Source: Pigoraptor chileana (taxonomy: Eukaryota > Opisthokonta > Filasterea). From it: DNA of 21,480 bases. The stretch spans positions 1 through 21,480 of the forward strand of contig CALSCR010000523.1 of assembly GCA_943704495.1 (NCBI GenBank). Direction: 5' to 3'. Each line of letters starts with the position of its first letter. Positions within the stretch are counted from its first letter, which is position 1. Shown here piece by piece: positions 1 through 9,878 of this stretch. The notes beneath the pieces were generated by a model. It had not been told where the DNA came from and ran no database searches. It saw nothing but the letters and a program-made list of their open reading frames with translations. Made by a program: the position numbers and the translations under genes.

Positions 1-16
1 CCCCCCCCCCCCCCCC
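1..16. repeat. Homopolymer C run
   Basis: Sixteen consecutive C at the very edge of the window, presumably inside an intron of the receptor gene whose last exon starts at 307. Homopolymers of this length are error-prone in sequencing, so the exact length is uncertain. Confidence 0.9.
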
Positions 17-306
17 GCTTCCTCCAACCGAAACGCTGTCACACGACCCTCCCCTGCGATGCGATGTGTTGCAATTGCGTCGGTTGCAAGTGTTCCCATG
101 CTTCAGTTCGCTGTCAGTCCTTGTTGTTTGCGTTGCACAGCCGATCGACCCACAGTCTAATCTAATCGTGGCGCTTGTCTTGTCTTATCCCCACCACAAA
201 ATATCAACGGTCGCATCGGCACTTATTCTCCGATGACATCCTCAACAACAAACATCAACAACAAACATCCACATGCACAACAACGAACGTATCATGCGAA
301 CAACAG
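17..306 (+). other. Probable intron (3' part) upstream of the GPCR last exon
   Basis: No family similarity is seen here, although the exon's reading frame stays open leftwards to a stop at 158-160. The proposed acceptor is the CAG at 304-306, directly before the codons for a Cys-Ser pair that matches the extracellular-loop cysteine of GABA-B receptors. The tract before it is A/C-rich rather than pyrimidine-rich, so the acceptor is weak by eye. A small additional exon in this stretch cannot be excluded. Confidence 0.5.
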
Positions 307-835
307 GTGCTCGCGGAGCTGGTGGAATAACGCCATCATTCTTGCTGAGCTTGCATTCCTTGTTGCGGGCGTGTTCCTGTCGTTCCTCGTGCGGAAGGCG
401 CCGTCGGGCTTCAACGAGTCGCGCGGAATCGTCGCCACAATCTACAATTGGATCGTGATGGGCGTTCTGCTCATAGTCCTGCGCCTCGTCATCTCAGAGA
501 AGCCAGACACTTCGTACGCCCTGGACTGCCTGTTTGTGTGGCTCACTATCGGCGTGATGGTGGGCATTATTTTCGGACCCAAGCTGTACCTCGTGTTCCG
601 CGGCAAGGGCGAACTTGCGCAGACAAACCTCTACGGAGACTCGAATGAGCGCAAGAGCTCCAATGCCGCGAATGCGACGGGAGACTTCACATTGTCGCCG
701 TCCATCGAGACTAATCTGCTTAAGGAAAATGGGGACCTCAAGGGAGAGGTGCGCCGACTGATGGGCGAGATGGAAAAGCTGAAGATGTCCATGGTCTCCA
801 CGGGCAACCGACACCTCTCCGGATCGTACCAGTAG
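307..835 (+). CDS. GABA-B-type class C G-protein-coupled receptor, last exon (TM5-TM7 and C-terminal leucine zipper)
   Basis: This is the 3' exon of a seven-transmembrane receptor; the extracellular domain and TM1-TM4 must lie left of the window. The exon enters in phase 2 (the G at 307 completes a split codon) and encodes about 175 residues. It shows TM5 (about 332-391), a loop with FNESR then TM6 with the IYN motif (about 425-493), and TM7 ending in PKLYLVF (about 518-598). These parallel LNDSR, VYN and FVPK of metazoan GABA-B receptors as I recall them. The tail carries a heptad zipper at 716-790 with leucines spaced exactly seven residues apart (four of them), then SGSYQ and TAG at 833-835. 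In animal GABA-B receptors a tail coiled coil pairs the two subunits and masks ER retention. The ligand cannot be inferred, because the binding domain is absent here. A frame open from ATG 233 also exists, but residues before the Cys look intronic. Confidence 0.82.
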
Positions 836-1922
836 GAGACAGTCCACCCTCCCATTGTGTGTGTGCGTGGGCTCGCGCGTGGGCTGTTGACTCTGGCTAA
901 GATCATTCTCAAAAACTCATTATTTTTTTGTTGACGAGATTGGCTTGAATTGCATTGTAATCGTCTAGTCTTGTCTGTCCGTTAGTGCCCACTCAGGCCT
1001 TGCTTCTTTCTCTCTCTGCATTTTATTTTTGGCTTATTTTTGTAAGTTTTGTTTGCGCCATCATTATAAACATCTTATTAATTGACAGTATGTGTTATTC
1101 GCGCGTGGCCGGTTTATTCTCTTGTTAGGCATATGCTGGAGTCGCCACCTTCAGTTTGCAGCGCTGGCGTGCTGAATTTGACTGACTGCTGGGACCATAT
1201 GTCGGCGGAAGATTGTATTGTCCATTCCATTGTGTATCCGAGTGGGTTTTGTCAGCATCGCACCCTCGACATTGTAGTGGGCGACATCTTTACGAATTTC
1301 GACAAAAAACACTGTGATTCCGTCTGCATGATGCGAGGGGCTCAGCAATTTGCTCTGCTATAACGAAGCTGCAATTAGGAAAACATGGACACGCGCCGGT
1401 CGACACCTACAGAACAAGGAAAAAGCCCATGTCATGTGCACACATATGGAACAATAAATCTGCAATGTATTTAAACGGCGCAGCCCGCAAGTCAAATGTA
1501 GCAATGAACGATTCGCACGCAATGCCATCTCGATGGACGCAACAGGCCGGCGGGGTGACGTGAGTTGATAATGTTCGCATCTTCAAGGACCGGCCAACAA
1601 AGACCCCCTTCAGCACGACATCAATCACCTAGTCAACATAACCCGCCCTCCACACAGTCGCACTCGCACTGTGACAGTCGACACACAATTTTGTCGACAC
1701 ATCGCCACAGCGACTCACCAACAGCAAACAGCACGGTCACGTGGGCTCCGTTTCTGTCAGCAGCACTAACCAATTGGATAATAGCAACAAACAACCGACG
1801 GCAAATTGGAATAGCCAACCAAAAAAGAAATAATAATAATAATTTGCACAATTGGCGGTGCGCACACAAACACATATACACACAGACAACGCACACACAC
1901 ACACATTAGCGAGAGTGAGCTC
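836..1922. other. Convergent intergenic region (3' UTRs of the GPCR and the WD40/HEAT gene)
   Basis: Lies between two convergent stop codons. A T-rich stretch at 920-1075 follows the receptor gene. An AATAAA on the plus strand at 1453-1458 could be its poly(A) signal. TTTATT at 1022-1027 and 1113-1118 reads AATAAA on the minus strand and could end the other gene, giving overlapping 3' UTRs. The open frames here (1082-1363 plus, 1407-1628 minus, 1565-1909 plus) are short, low-complexity or lack an ATG start, and I recognise none. A CA run ends the stretch at about 1890-1906. Confidence 0.5.
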
Positions 1923-4900
1923 CTAGAAGGCGGCGTGAATATCATATGCGGTCATCACGAGCGTCGAGGGTCGCCCGTGCACGTGGGTCGGCGACGTCCT
2001 CTCGGGCGACGCGCTGTTGATTGGTGGCAGCGTGATGCGCCCGCCGTGGCTGTGGTCGGGCGACTCTGAAGGCACATACATCTTCAGAACATCCATCCGC
2101 CGCACAGTCTGACGAATGCGAAACACGATGCTCGATGAGCGCCTCTGACTTTCGAGGTTCGGTATGCGCGAGATGGACTTGTTCATGGAAGAGTGCGAGA
2201 GCGAGACGCTGCCGCCACCTCCACCGTGTCCAAGTGTTGTCTTTTTCTGCACGCGGCTGCCCGGCGCAAGCCCCGGGATGTCCGGCGCAGGCTGCGATGC
2301 CTTTCGTCGGGGACGATCGTCCGATCCGTCAGGGAGAAAGCTGTTCTGCACAGTCACGAGCCATCCCTTGAGGCGGTTGGTCACGCGCTGCGTCGGCGCG
2401 GGGAGCGGCAGCACAGAGTGCATCATTGCCTTCTCCGCCTCCAGAGCCGCCTTCTCGCGGAGTCCCGCAAGCACCTCTCGGTCATTTCCGACACCGTCGT
2501 CGTCAATAAGGCCCAGACGCACCATTTCGCGGCGCAGCGACTCTTTGTCGCGGATGCCGGCAAGGACAAACAGCGCGTGCCGTGCCTGGTCTCCCACCTC
2601 GGCAACCTCATCGACGAGGCGGGATATGAGGGCGGCGACGGCTCCGTCCGTGCGAATGCCCATTTGCCCGAGTGTCCTGCACGCCTGCATGCGCAGCTCC
2701 CACTTGTGGTGCGACACTAGCGGAATCACTGCGGGCAGCGCGCGCGTCGTCACCTCGGGGATGCCCATCTCAGAGTGGATCCGTCCGAGCGCCTCACACG
2801 CACTTCGCCGGATCGTCCAATCGCCCGTCGACAGCAGCGACACGAGCTGGTCCAGCACGCCGTCCACAGTCCGGCGTACCTTTGGAATGCTCGGAAACCA
2901 CGCGAGACCCACAACCTCCTTAATGACCGCGGGCAGGTCTTCTGGCTCGGGGGACGGGGGATATGTCGGGGGCTCCGGGGGTGAGGGCGTCGGCTCGCGC
3001 GGGGGAACGGGGGTTGGCTCGCGAGTCGGGACTGGGGTGAGTTCTTTGGGCGGCGGTGGCTCTGGCGTGGGGTCCCTGGGCACGGGGGTGGGCTCTCGTG
3101 GCGGCGGTTCCGGCGTCGGCTCACGGGGAGTCGGGGGCGGCGGTAGCTTGGGTGCGACGTTGCCCCGGGACGGCACCTTGTACATCTTCTGCGGCGGCGG
3201 CTTCACCTCGACGGGTGTCTCCGGGGCGGGCGCGGGAACTGGCGCGGGAGGCTGCTGCTCGGAGAGGTCTTCGTCGCTCGCCCATTCGGTGATTGCCTCG
3301 GCGTCAAAGTCGTCGGCGGGGAGGGGCACGGGTGGGGCGCCACGCACGGGACGCGGCCGCCAGCGCTGCTCCGCTGGCTTGGACATGAGGGAACGCTTGA
3401 ACAGACGCAACACAACAGAGTTTGGAATGACGCCATCGGGAGCCACCGGGTGCTTTTCCATCCGGGCGAGCATCGAACCCTCGATCAGCCGCTGAATAAG
3501 ATCCGTCTCGAATACAGAAGGCGTGCCGTCGCCGAGGATACGCCCCTGATCGTCCTCGAGCGCCGCGCTGTCGTCATCGTTGTCGCCATTGTCGCCGTCA
3601 TCGTTCTGATCGTCGGCGTCGGCGTCCTTCGTGCTCAGAGGCAGCTGCAGCCCAATGTGCCGCAAGAGATCCATCCCGGCACGCATGCGCACGCTCTTCC
3701 GCTTCTTCTGAAGCTTAGACTGCTCGCGGTTTTCGGCCTGTTGGTGCTTCTTGTTGAGCACCTGCTTCTCAAACTCGCGTGCTTTGTGACGCAGATTTGC
3801 AGAGTGGCGTCCGTCGGTCCCTGCAGATGATGCGCCAGAGTGCACCTCGGTGATGTTTGCGGTTCCATACTCTCCCGCCGATGAATCGCGGCTGGTCAGC
3901 GTCTTGAACTTTGAATCAAACTTCCAAACCTCAATGTGCGCATCAAAGGCAATCGGCTCCTCGATGGCATCGTCCTCAATGTTGACATGAGGCTCTGCGA
4001 GGACTGAGAGCTGTCGGAGGGGGAGAAAATCTGTGACACGCGCAAGAGCAATGTTGCCGCTTGTGCTGAGAATAATGTCTCCACGAAGAGAGGCAAAGCA
4101 CGCGGCCTTGATTGCCTGGCCCAGTTGGATCTCGCGGACTAGCGCGTTGTCGGCGTCCCATCTGAGCAGCGTGAACAGAATCAACAGAAGTGTCGGGGTG
4201 ATAAAGGGGAGAGCGTGAGATTGTATCGCATCAATAACATGCGGCGGCAACATGAAAATTCATCCACGATACCAGTAACTCGAGGAACAGTGTAAAGAAA
4301 ATGGAGGAACATCCTCGTGCATGATGAGCCCAGCAACCACAAAAAAGCGCCAGAATATTGAGGGTGTGAGTGATAGAAAGAGACGTCAACGCGAGAAAGG
4401 TGCACGTGAGTTTAAGCCAGTGTCTTTGGCCACGGAAACAGTGCAAAGCACGGTCTCTTGCACACGGACAGAGTAAACGGTTCAATCTACTGCAACGCGA
4501 CACCCACACTTTCAGCGAATTGTCGTCACTCGATGTCAGCACGAGGCCAAGCGCAGAGCACGCCGCAATCGTGTTAATCTCCTCCGTGTGATCTTCATCG
4601 ACAGAGTGTCGGATGGGCGACGAATCGGCGTCGTCCAGGTTGTAGAACACCAGCGACCTGTCCTTGTGGGACGCACACAGCAGGTTGCCGAGCAGACACC
4701 CACGCAGTGGCGGCGAATCGCAGTGGATGCTCCGCTCAGACGTCAGCACGACGGGCGGAGGGACGGGCGCGGCGCCGCCAAGAAACGTCACCGGGCCGCC
4801 GCTGCGGGCATCGACATCAGGCCGGGACACCTGCCACACGCGCGCAACAGAGTCGTCACCGAGTGATACAATGCGGCGGTAGTCCTTGGACACGACGAGT

Positions 4901-6624
4901 GAGTTGACGCCCTTTGCGTGTGCCTGCACACACAGCTTCACCGCGCCTTTCTCCTCAAGCGATATGACCACGAGCTGTCCCGTTCGGCGCCCACCAAACA
5001 ACAGCATGTCCCCGGGTGACGACACGCGCACTGCAGGTAGATTCCGTTTTGGAAGCGCCACGGACACATCGTCGCCGCCGCCGCCACCAGAAGACACCGA
5101 CGTTGGCGTTGGCGCAGCACTTCGCGACGACGACAAGGGCGTTTGACCCCGAGTGATCGTCTCGTCTTCGTCGCGTGGGATGCGGGAAAACGCAATGCAC
5201 GTGCACGCCGCGTCCGCTCTTTGCTCGCCGTTTTTGACAACCTCTTTTAGCTGGCAAGGATTCGTTGTTGTAGTGAAGACATAAATGTCGCCATTCGCAA
5301 GCAAAGCGTAAAGACGCTCTTCCTCCGATCCGAGCACGACGTCGACGAGCGGCGTCGTCTCGACAACAGGAAACGCAATTGTGAGAATCGCACCCGTCAC
5401 TGGAGACACAACGCGGACGCTACCATCAGAAGACATTGTGAGGATGCGCGCGGGACGTCCATTGTCAGACTCGACGCGCCGCATCATGGTGAGGTCCGAC
5501 CGCAGAGTCGTGAAGGGATGGAGGTACTGATTGTTGTTCCACACTTGTATCCCGGCGGGCGAAAACACGAAAAAGTGGCTTACATCGATTGCCCCCATGC
5601 CGATCAGCTCCTCTTGGACCTCAAGCCGATACGCCTCCTCAAACGTCTCGAGATCCCACATGCGCAGGCTGCCGTCTGTGCTGCACGTGACGAACTTGAG
5701 CTCGGCGGGAAACAACACGATGCCCGTCACCGACGCCGTATGCCCCGCAAACGTGTGCACAAGGCTTCCCGTTGCATTCCACGCACGCACCGTCCCGTCG
5801 GTCGACGCCGTGAGCAGATAATCGTGCGATGGAACGTGCGTGATGCACGTGATCGAGTTGTCGTGACGATCTTTTAGAATTTCCACTTTGGAGCCATCAG
5901 TCGTCGAAAAAACAAACACATTCGAGTCCATCGCAACGTAAAGCTTCGACTCGGCCGCATCAACATGCAGCGTCGAGATGAGAGAGTCCATAGGCAGCGT
6001 GTGGTCGATGGTGAGCCGGCATTGCAGTGAAAACTCCTCCGATCGAGGCCGTGTCGGCAGGAGGGAACGGCTGTTTTTGGGCAGCTGATATCGGTAATCT
6101 TTCGATTTTGTCGCCACAACGCGCCAAAACGAGACAGTGCCAACGCCCGCCATAATCACCTCGTCGTTGGCATCATCAAAGCCCAATGTCAGAATCGCTT
6201 TTGGCGTTGCTGCGTCGTACAATATGTCGAATGTGTCGGAGAATATTTTCGCTCGCATGTCCAGTGTGTAACCAATGAAAATGCGGTGGCGCTTGCAAAA
6301 GACAAGGCACACAACATTAGCGCTGAGCTGGATCTTGGCATGCCGGTCCTCTCGAAAGAGATTCACAACCTTCAGGTCGACGCTCGCATATGCCGCGTTT
6401 GTTGGATCGTACACGACCACGCGTGGCGGTCGCAAATGCGGAATCTTTTTTATGAGCTGAAAGCCGTGGGGTATAGTGATTGGCGGCGAGACGCCCGAGG
6501 CATTCCTTGCCAGCACATCCACGGCCACCTTCAGCGCCTTGAAGGGGGGGATCAGCGGCATTTTCCGGTGCCCTTTCGCTGGGGCCGCCCCCCGCATCGA
6601 AGCCCGTGAAGCACGCGGCGCCAT
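1923..6624 (-). CDS. WD40-repeat and HEAT-repeat protein, WDR87/WDR97-like (probable ciliary protein)
   Basis: Two exons, 6624-4508 and 4161-1923, joined over a 346-nt phase-2 intron (donor GTGGGT, acceptor CTCAG), give 1451 aa. The join restores the last WD strand as SLKVW followed by DADNALVREI. ATG 6624 has a good context (AAGATGG). The same frame has a stop upstream at 6688-6690 and no earlier ATG. WD repeats span about residues 70-780, probably two propellers; the clearest end in VRAWN (283), LRMWD (324), ARVWQ (598) and LKVWD (708). Next come a basic helical stretch (about 832-867), an acidic Asp/Asn run (885-910), a proline-rich REPTP region (1005-1115), HEAT repeats (1130-1255) and a Ser-rich tail. 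Paired propellers plus HEAT repeats suggest the WDR87/WDR97 group, linked to testis and axonemes in animals; the ciliary role is inference. It ends convergent with the GPCR and starts divergent from survivin. Confidence 0.85.
2934..3143 (-). repeat. Coding tandem REPTP proline-rich repeat in the WD40/HEAT protein
   Basis: Imperfect short repeats built on REPTP with variants RDPTP and KELTP, separated by EPPP or VP spacers, about eight units. They lie immediately N-terminal to the HEAT segment. The bias makes the opposite strand open for hundreds of codons (Gly/Val-rich), which is an artefact. Such segments are usually extended, fast-evolving linkers and vary in copy number. Confidence 0.85.
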
Positions 6625-7115
6625 CTTAATACCACAGCCGCCGCTAGTCAACGGACTTGCACCGGCCGACAAGTAACAGAGGCAGAATCACTCGTCACCG
6701 CCGTAAGATCGGGGCGATAGAACCGTCGTTGACGGCGGCGTCAACCGCCATAAGGCAACAACTGTGGGTTGGCACCCAACGGCTCCAGTGACTATTGATT
6801 CTTCTGCACCGTCTGGCATACAACAAACACTATAGAGCGCCTGCAACAAACAGAGTAGAGCGGCGAAAGATGCCCTTCAGCAAGAACCTCGTTATGAAGG
6901 ACAGTCGCACATTCAACGCACTTTCATGGAATAATTGTTACGGTGTGTCTCTGCGTCGGATATAACGCATGTATGTTCCCCTGATGCACAATAGGTGCAC
7001 AACCCATGATACTACTGCCACTGCATGTTGCACGTTGGCATTCGGCCGATAGAACGCCATACTGAAGAGATGCGCCCATACAACGGCCATAGTGAAGATT
7101 TGTATGGAGTTGGTC

Positions 7116-7130
7116 GTTGCTAGGGGTTAC
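7116..7130. promoter_or_regulatory. RFX X-box-like site
   Basis: The sequence GTTGCT-AGG-GGTTAC, read on the minus strand, is GTAACC-CCT-AGCAAC. This fits the published X-box consensus GTNRCC, 0-3 spacer bases, RGYAAC at every fixed position. RFX factors switch on ciliary genes in animals, and RFX genes are known in choanoflagellates. It lies about 490 bp upstream of the WD40/HEAT gene start and 219 bp upstream of the survivin ATG. Binding is inferred only from sequence. Confidence 0.5.
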
Positions 7131-7164
7131 TTCAGCAGAGTATGCGAGAACTCGGAAACATTGA

Positions 7165-7186
7165 TTGGCGGGGAAAAAAATTTGAA
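7165..7186 (+). promoter_or_regulatory. E2F/CDE-like site followed by CHR-like site
   Basis: TTGGCGGGGAAA (7165-7176) resembles the E2F consensus TTTGGCGGGAAA and contains the CDE core GGCGG. TTTGAA at 7181-7186 is the animal CHR core. Human survivin is controlled by CDE/CHR elements, so the placement about 165-185 bp before this survivin ATG is suggestive. The spacing is wider than the roughly 4 nt usual in animals, and both cores are short. Confidence 0.35.
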
Positions 7187-7223
7187 TTTGAGCATCGTCG
7201 GCGACAGTAGTTGCGATGAATCA

Positions 7224-7229
<6 letters not shown>

Positions 7230-7267
<38 letters not shown>
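7230..7267. repeat. (CA)n microsatellite
   Basis: About 19 uninterrupted CA units ending some 80 bp before the survivin ATG, in its 5' UTR or core promoter region. Confidence 0.95.
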
Positions 7268-7269
<2 letters not shown>

Positions 7270-7348
7270 CGAGCACGAGAAGCAGAGCAGAAATAAAAAG
7301 TGCAACCAAAGAGAAAGAGAGCCTCTTCGTTATTCTCGATTTGAAACG

Positions 7349-8353
7349 ATGGCTTCCACGAAAATGAAGGTGAGTTTTGGACTTGCGTTTTGTGCGACAA
7401 CGGATTAGCTGAGAGATTAAATCTACATTACAAAACACACACACTTTATTAACTGCAAAGCCAACACGCATGCACGCGCGCACAGGACATGTCTTGCCTC
7501 AAGAACAGGCTCGCATCATTTGCGGGTTGGCCGTTGCCGCTGGATTGCCTGGTCACGCCAATTGCGGTGAGTGCGTGGTTTTCGCCGCCAAGACGCTCGT
7601 ATCCATAGTGAGATGGAGGCAAAAGAACAAAACTTCCGAGACGACGACACCCCTTCCCTCACCATCGACACCTCCGGAAACAATGAGAATGAACATTTAC
7701 AACCACACTACGCACAAACCACATACTAATACACATAAACACCCAACCCAACGCACACCTATACCGCACACATACACTTACAACACAACATTACACACAC
7801 ACACACACACACAACTTTGAGCAGCTAGCGCATGCAGGATTTTACCACTGTCCCACAGACGACTCCCCCGATTCGGTGCAGTGCTTTTCATGTGGCAAGG
7901 CATTGGATGGCTGGGATCCTCAAGACGACCCCATGTGAGTGCACAGTTTCCGCCCGAGTCCTAATTTGTATGTGTGTAGCGTAAATGCATCACGTGGGAC
8001 GTGAGCGTAAAGAAGCAAAGCTATCGACCGAAAGCATGTGTGCGACCAATGTCTGAATCGCTCTTCTGCCTCATGAATACAGGGCGGAGCACAGGAAGCA
8101 CTCCGGCGCGTGCCCATACCTCAGGCAGCTTGATGCCGGCGAAGGCGCCCCCGCTTCTGCAGACGCACAGGCGTCGTCACACGCGCACATATTTGCGCAG
8201 TTTCCGCCACTTCCCAACGAGACGGTGGAAGAGTACCTCAAGCGCCGCTGTGACGCCGAGACAGAGCGTCTTGTGGCCGACGCGGAGGCCATGATCGCGC
8301 GCTTTGCAGATGCGGCAAAGGCGACACGGACTGAGCTTGAAGGCCTCGTCTGA
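7349..8353 (+). CDS. BIRC5: Survivin (BIRC5) homologue, single-BIR-domain protein
   Basis: Four exons, 7349-7369, 7486-7566, 7825-7934 and 8083-8353, encode 160 aa (human survivin has 142). The introns (116, 258 and 148 nt) all have GTGAGT donors and are in phases 0, 0 and 2. The BIR domain spans about residues 10-85. Its zinc ligands are C54, C57, H74 and C81, exactly the CX2CX16HX6C spacing of survivin, with LDGWDPQDDP between them matching human ELEGWEPDDDP. T31-P32 corresponds to the CDK1 site Thr34 of the human protein. After the BIR comes a short Ala-rich linker (about 88-104) and a long charged helix (about 115-158) like the survivin C-terminal helix that binds borealin and INCENP. The likely role is in the chromosomal passenger complex at centromeres and in cytokinesis. 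ATG 7349 has a strong context (ACGATGG); ATG 7364 is a weaker alternative. Confidence 0.93.
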
Positions 8354-9308
8354 GCGACGTTGCGTTGCGTGTGTGTGCGTGTGCGTGCGTGTGCGTTATT
8401 GCGCATGCTAGTGACTATGTGGGTGGTTACCTGGGTGTTTGCGTGATGTTGCATGGTCAAGACGTCAATGTGGAATCGTATGTCTGACGGTGCAGTGAGG
8501 CCTTCACCGCAGGAAAGAAACGCCAAACAAAAACAAAAACACAACCCCCATATTCCTTATATTTTTTTGATATTACCAATCAAGCAAGAAAGATGTATCT
8601 ATCTATCGGCCGCCTGGGGGCCGATTAAGAGGGTTGTATTATGCTGTGCCACTCATAGTGGCAAGTGCCCTTAACTATGGCAAGAGCAAATCCATAAAAA
8701 CAAAGTTCCAAAGAATGAAATCGAAGCGAGCAATATACGAGTCTACTTGACGCCACTGCCGCGCGCAGTTTTGCAACCGACTGTTTTGTAAAAGAGAACA
8801 CCGCCTGGACGCAAAAAACAATCCAGAAATCACGCAAGCGCAAAAAAAACAACAACGGCGCAAACAACAAAAACGCACACAACAAACAACAATCAAGCAA
8901 ACACACATTTACAATGAACGCGAGAGAAGCAGCCCACGCACGCACGCACGCACGCACGCCGCTGTGCATATGGCAGCAGCAAGCGGTTGACGACACCCGC
9001 CAACACCCGACAATACTACAGTGGAGATCATGCCAGCACACTCACTGAAATCGATCCACAAAAGGGAAAGAGAATTGCACAACAAAACGAGCAGAAGCAA
9101 ACGCAAAAAAAACCCCCCCAACGGCGTAAAACGATCAAAAAAATAATACAAAAAACATAAACGCAAGACAAACCACGCGGCCGAGACATTCACCCCTTTC
9201 ATCCACCGATAACAGCGATTGATTCACAATCCACTGACACCAACACTTGAAATTGCAACGACGCAGCCGTCGTCACAACGCTGCGCGCACACACACGCAC
9301 GACCCCTC
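8354..9308. other. Convergent intergenic region (3' UTRs of survivin and CLEC16A homologue)
   Basis: Begins with a TG/CG-rich stretch after the survivin stop (8365-8400). Around 8690-9160 the plus strand is A/C-rich, meaning T/G-rich in the sense of the minus-strand gene. An (ACGC)n run of about six units sits at 8937-8959. Minus-strand open frames here (8625-9041, 8909-9202) encode Cys/Leu/Phe-rich low-complexity peptides without recognisable domains. No clear AATAAA was found on either strand. Confidence 0.5.
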
Positions 9309-9820
9309 TCAGAGTGTTGCCTGCATGGCTTCGGCAAGCAACTGCTGCTGCGTTGTCGGCGTTCGATGTGCCGCGTCAATCCCGATGAGATTGGCCACTT
9401 TGCGCATCTTGCGCGCCCGCAGCTCACTCCTTCCCTTTTCGAGGTACTGTCGCGCCGCCAAGCACCTAATATGGTCATCAAACAGCAGGCTTCCGGACCA
9501 CGTGGCGGCCGCCGCAGACGGCGTGGCAGTCGGCGTCGCTGCGGGCGTCGTTGCCGCAGGGCGAGCGGCGGCGTACACACCGACCGTAAGCACTCTCGGG
9601 TCCACCTTGTCAGCCGCCGTCTCGACGTTTTGAAGGAAGGCGACGAAGCGAACCACGCCCCAACCAAGGCGGGTTGTGTCGGGTTCAACAAGAATGAGCC
9701 TGGCCATGTCAATAACAAGAAATCGGGTGACGGAGACCGAGGGACGGGCGGCATCGGTCACGCGGCAGGCAATGAGGTCGCTGTTGTCTGTTGGGTGTGC
9801 ATGCAACAGGCGGATGCATG

Positions 9821-9878
<58 letters not shown>

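Larger units (their letters stand above)
6625..7348. promoter_or_regulatory. Bidirectional promoter region between WD40/HEAT gene and survivin
   Basis: 724 bp separate the two divergent ATG codons, so both promoters and 5' UTRs must fit here. I see no convincing coding frame. Besides the X-box and E2F/CHR-like sites listed separately, the half nearest the WD40 gene (6690-6790) holds short inverted sequences such as TTGACGGC with GCGTCAA and TGGGTTGG with ACCCAAC. A long CA run lies just before survivin. No clear TATA box was found. Confidence 0.6.

Noticed and set aside
1082-1628. Open frames 1082-1363 (+) and 1407-1628 (-)
   Set aside because: Their first codons are TTG and GTG rather than ATG, the products are short, and nothing recognisable is present. 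They lie between two convergent gene ends.
2164-3495. 443-codon open frame on the plus strand
   Set aside because: It is antisense to the WD40/HEAT coding exon. Its Gly/Ser/Arg-rich, domain-free product mirrors the proline-rich REPTP segment, so it is a composition artefact.
4231-6672. Two overlapping minus-strand frames (6672-4231 and 4253-1923) as two separate genes
   Set aside because: A phase-2 GT-AG intron joins them and restores a WD strand. The codon at 6672 is TTG, not ATG; the first ATG is at 6624. Residues after 4508 in the first frame and before 4161 in the second are intronic.
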